A DNA stretch of 64,000 bases from an uncultured Roseburia sp. (lineage in GTDB: Bacteria > Bacillota > Clostridia > Lachnospirales > Lachnospiraceae). Where the stretch lies: NCBI GenBank assembly GCA_934309475.1, contig CAKRDK010000001.1, positions 186,001 to 250,000 on the forward strand, read 5' to 3'. Of this stretch, positions 63,341 through 64,000 are shown in pieces; positions within the stretch are counted from its first letter, which is position 1, and every line of letters begins with the position of its first letter. The notes under the pieces are model-generated. The model worked only from the letters and a program-made list of their open reading frames with translations, searched no databases and was not told the DNA's origin. The translations under genes were made by a program, and so were the position numbers.

Positions 63341-64000
63341 CTATTCGTTTCCACGATTCTGCTTCTGTGTACCGGTCTCATTTGTTGTCTCTTCTTCTGC
63401 GTGTCCCACATGTCCGGCACCGCGTTTTTTGATTGTCTGGTTACGAATCTTATCAAGTTCATCAAACACCAAATCATTCAAAACCTTGATATAGGTTCCC
63501 TTCATTCCAGAAGAACGCGACTCTATAACGCCCGCACTCTCAAATTTGCGAAGCGCATTTACAATAACAGAACGGGTAATTCCCACTCTGTCTGCAATCT
63601 TACTTGCGACAAGAATTCCCTCATCGCCATCAAGTTCATCAAAAATATGTGTAATTGCTTCCAACTCCGAAAACGACAACGTGCTGATAGCAGACTTCAC
63701 AATATGAAGCTTTCTTGTTTCCTCTGCGTTCTCCTCATTGACAGAACGCATCATCTCTAATCCAACTACTGTTGTGCCATATTCAGTCAGAATAATATCA
63801 TCAATATCATACTGCACTTTACGACGATATACAAACAGAGTTCCTAAACGTTCCCCTGCAATGTCAATCGGCGTAATAATTGCATAATAACTTTTTGTAT
63901 CTCCTGTAAAACCTAATGTCTCTAAATTTACATTTTCTTTTGTCGAAAGGATTCCCAGCAAACGGTCATTTAAGATTGGATCAATAAATCCTCCCACCTC
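63341..64000 (-). CDS. codY: Global transcriptional regulator CodY (5' part missing)
   Basis: The C-terminal 219 residues of CodY, cut by the window edge. Part of the N-terminal GAF domain (which binds branched-chain amino acids) is seen in [14 protein letters not shown] and [15 protein letters not shown]. The winged helix ([35 protein letters not shown] in two parts) binds DNA. The remaining N-terminal part, about 40 residues, lies beyond 64000. codY just upstream of flgB matches B. subtilis. Confidence 0.95.
   Translation of the reverse strand, partial: EVGGFIDPILNDRLLGILSTKENVNLETLGFTGDTKSYYAIITPIDIAGERLGTLFVYRRKVQYDIDDIILTEYGTTVVGLEMMRSVNEENAEETRKLHIVKSAISTLSFSELEAITHIFDELDGDEGILVASKIADRVGITRSVIVNALRKFESAGVIESRSSGMKGTYIKVLNDLVFDELDKIRNQTIKKRGAGHVGHAEEETTNETGTQKQNRGNE

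Noticed and set aside
1-64000. tRNA, rRNA, CRISPR array, prophage or insertion sequence
   Set aside because: No cloverleaf, regular repeat-spacer pattern, transposase or integrase motif was seen by eye.

Overview
The window reads as chromosome of a motile, low-to-moderate-GC Gram-positive anaerobe, most likely a flagellated Lachnospiraceae (Roseburia-like). Support: a Bacillus/Clostridium-type fla/che operon with FliY, CheC and CheD, the motA-motB pair inside it, an L20-type infC leader, PolC-type DNA polymerase, the MEP isoprenoid genes, and DUF5050 and DUF6115 proteins. No single marker fixes the genus. Almost all genes lie on the minus strand; no tRNA, rRNA, CRISPR array or insertion sequence was seen.

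Layout. 1-171 is the tail of an unrecognised plus-strand gene, followed by a multi-hairpin intergenic element, galE (minus) and an AraC-type regulator (plus). 2496-3835 is infC-rpmI-rplT with its attenuator leader; infC appears to start at AUU. A PHP-domain phosphatase (plus) follows. 4793-11936 is one minus-strand unit: pheA, a DUF815 ATPase, ppx, ppk and a HAD phosphatase. A divergent gene at 12047 encodes a membrane-anchored DUF5050 protein.

13124-28217 is a housekeeping run, read from right to left: rpsB, tsf, a hypothetical gene, a polysaccharide-deacetylase-like gene, a bactofilin, pyrH, frr, uppS, cdsA, dxr, rseP, ispG and polC. It joins translation, nucleotide, isoprenoid and phospholipid synthesis, envelope proteolysis and replication. 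The deacetylase/bactofilin block interrupts the usual tsf-pyrH neighbourhood.

28223-63106 is a nearly unbroken flagellar/chemotaxis operon running leftwards from flgB: rod, basal body, export apparatus, hook, stator, switch, FlhF/FlhG, PilZ, CheB-A-W-C-D and sigma-28, then FapA, a small conserved protein, a SwrB-like DUF6115 protein and a LysM-like (MltG-type) membrane protein. codY (partial) lies just upstream of flgB. The order codY - fla/che - sigD - swrB - rpsB - tsf - pyrH - frr - uppS - cdsA - dxr - rseP - polC is that of Bacillus subtilis, with a few lineage-specific insertions.

The most interesting points are the SwrB-position protein and its neighbours, the bactofilin/deacetylase insertion, an unusual surface-protein-like tail on FlgD, the AUU start and attenuator of infC, a short motif shared by three convergent gene junctions, a possible CodY site on the fla/che promoter, and hairpin structures inside the operon.
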